The notes under the pieces were generated by a model. It was not told the DNA's origin and made no database searches. It was given only the letters and a program-made list of their open reading frames with translations. A stretch of DNA of 5,304 nt, taken from NCBI GenBank assembly GCA_018666295.1, contig JABIZW010000089.1, positions 1 to 5,304 on the forward strand, given 5' to 3'. The DNA is from Halieaceae bacterium (GTDB taxonomy: Bacteria > Pseudomonadota > Gammaproteobacteria > Pseudomonadales > Halieaceae). The position numbers and the translations under genes were made by a program. Each line of letters opens with the position of its first letter. The first letter of the stretch is position 1. This document shows, in pieces, positions 5,115 to 5,304 of the stretch.

Positions 5115-5304
5115 ATGAGTAAAAACTCGATGGATTCATGGTTTGTGTATTTGGTTGAGTGCACCGATGGTACGTTCTACACCGGTGTCACGACCGACCT
5201 GGTGCGTCGCATCAGACAGCACAACGGAGAGCTCGTCGGCGGCGCGAACTATACGCGGGCGCGTCGGCCTGTGGCATTAGCGTGGTCTAAGGCCTGCGAA
5301 AGCC
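5115..5304 (+). CDS. GIY-YIG nuclease family protein, UPF0213/YhbQ-like (3' truncated)
   Basis: The frame opens at ATG 5115 and runs to the right edge without a stop, giving 63 visible residues; family members usually have about 80-100. It carries the GIY-YIG core of the small single-domain group typified by E. coli YhbQ: WFVYLVEC at residues 9-16 (the GIY strand), FYTGVTTDL at 21-29 (the YIG strand), and RRIRQHN at 31-37, holding the conserved Arg. GANYTRARRPVALAW at 43-57 then matches the family's GAKYTR-RPV-L pattern. Single-domain members are inferred to act on DNA, but the physiological role of most is unknown. A second ATG at 5130 is an alternative start; neither has a clear ribosome site, and the conserved domain begins after both. 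It is transcribed divergently from trxA. Confidence 0.88.
   Translation, partial: MSKNSMDSWFVYLVECTDGTFYTGVTTDLVRRIRQHNGELVGGANYTRARRPVALAWSKACES

Overview
The window looks like chromosomal core-genome DNA from a gammaproteobacterium. The UbiD, Rho and thioredoxin proteins are close to their E. coli and Pseudomonas counterparts over almost their whole length, and trxA-rho-ubiD is a known gammaproteobacterial gene neighbourhood. Moderate GC content, the hemX-hemY pair next door and the Arg/Asn-rich Rho extension would fit a marine lineage such as Cellvibrionales/Halieaceae, but that placement is a guess. No mobile elements, CRISPR arrays, tRNA or rRNA genes were seen.

Layout. On the + strand, positions 1-486 hold the C-terminal part of hemX. 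It overlaps hemY (486-1295) by one base, so the two form the end of a heme-associated operon whose start lies outside the window. hemY converges on ubiD (minus strand, 1292-2791), and the two TAG stops share one CTAG palindrome, leaving no intergenic space. Upstream of ubiD, also on the minus strand, are a 125-bp gap, rho (2917-4491), a 229-bp leader region and trxA (4721-5047). A 67-bp divergent gap then separates trxA from a + strand GIY-YIG nuclease-family gene (from 5115) that runs off the right edge.

How the genes fit together. HemX and HemY are membrane-linked accessory proteins usually encoded behind hemC/hemD. UbiD is the prenylated-FMN decarboxylase of ubiquinone synthesis. Rho is the transcription termination helicase, and TrxA is the general cytosolic disulfide reductase. 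All are housekeeping genes, and I see no sign of a new defence or mobile system.

The main points of interest are: (i) a HemY about a third shorter than E. coli HemY, apparently lacking its central TPR block; (ii) a Rho with a roughly 102-residue acidic then Arg/Asn-repeat N-terminal extension and a 3-residue insertion after its conserved MQR; (iii) convergent hemY/ubiD stops with no room for a terminator; and (iv) a structured rho leader.
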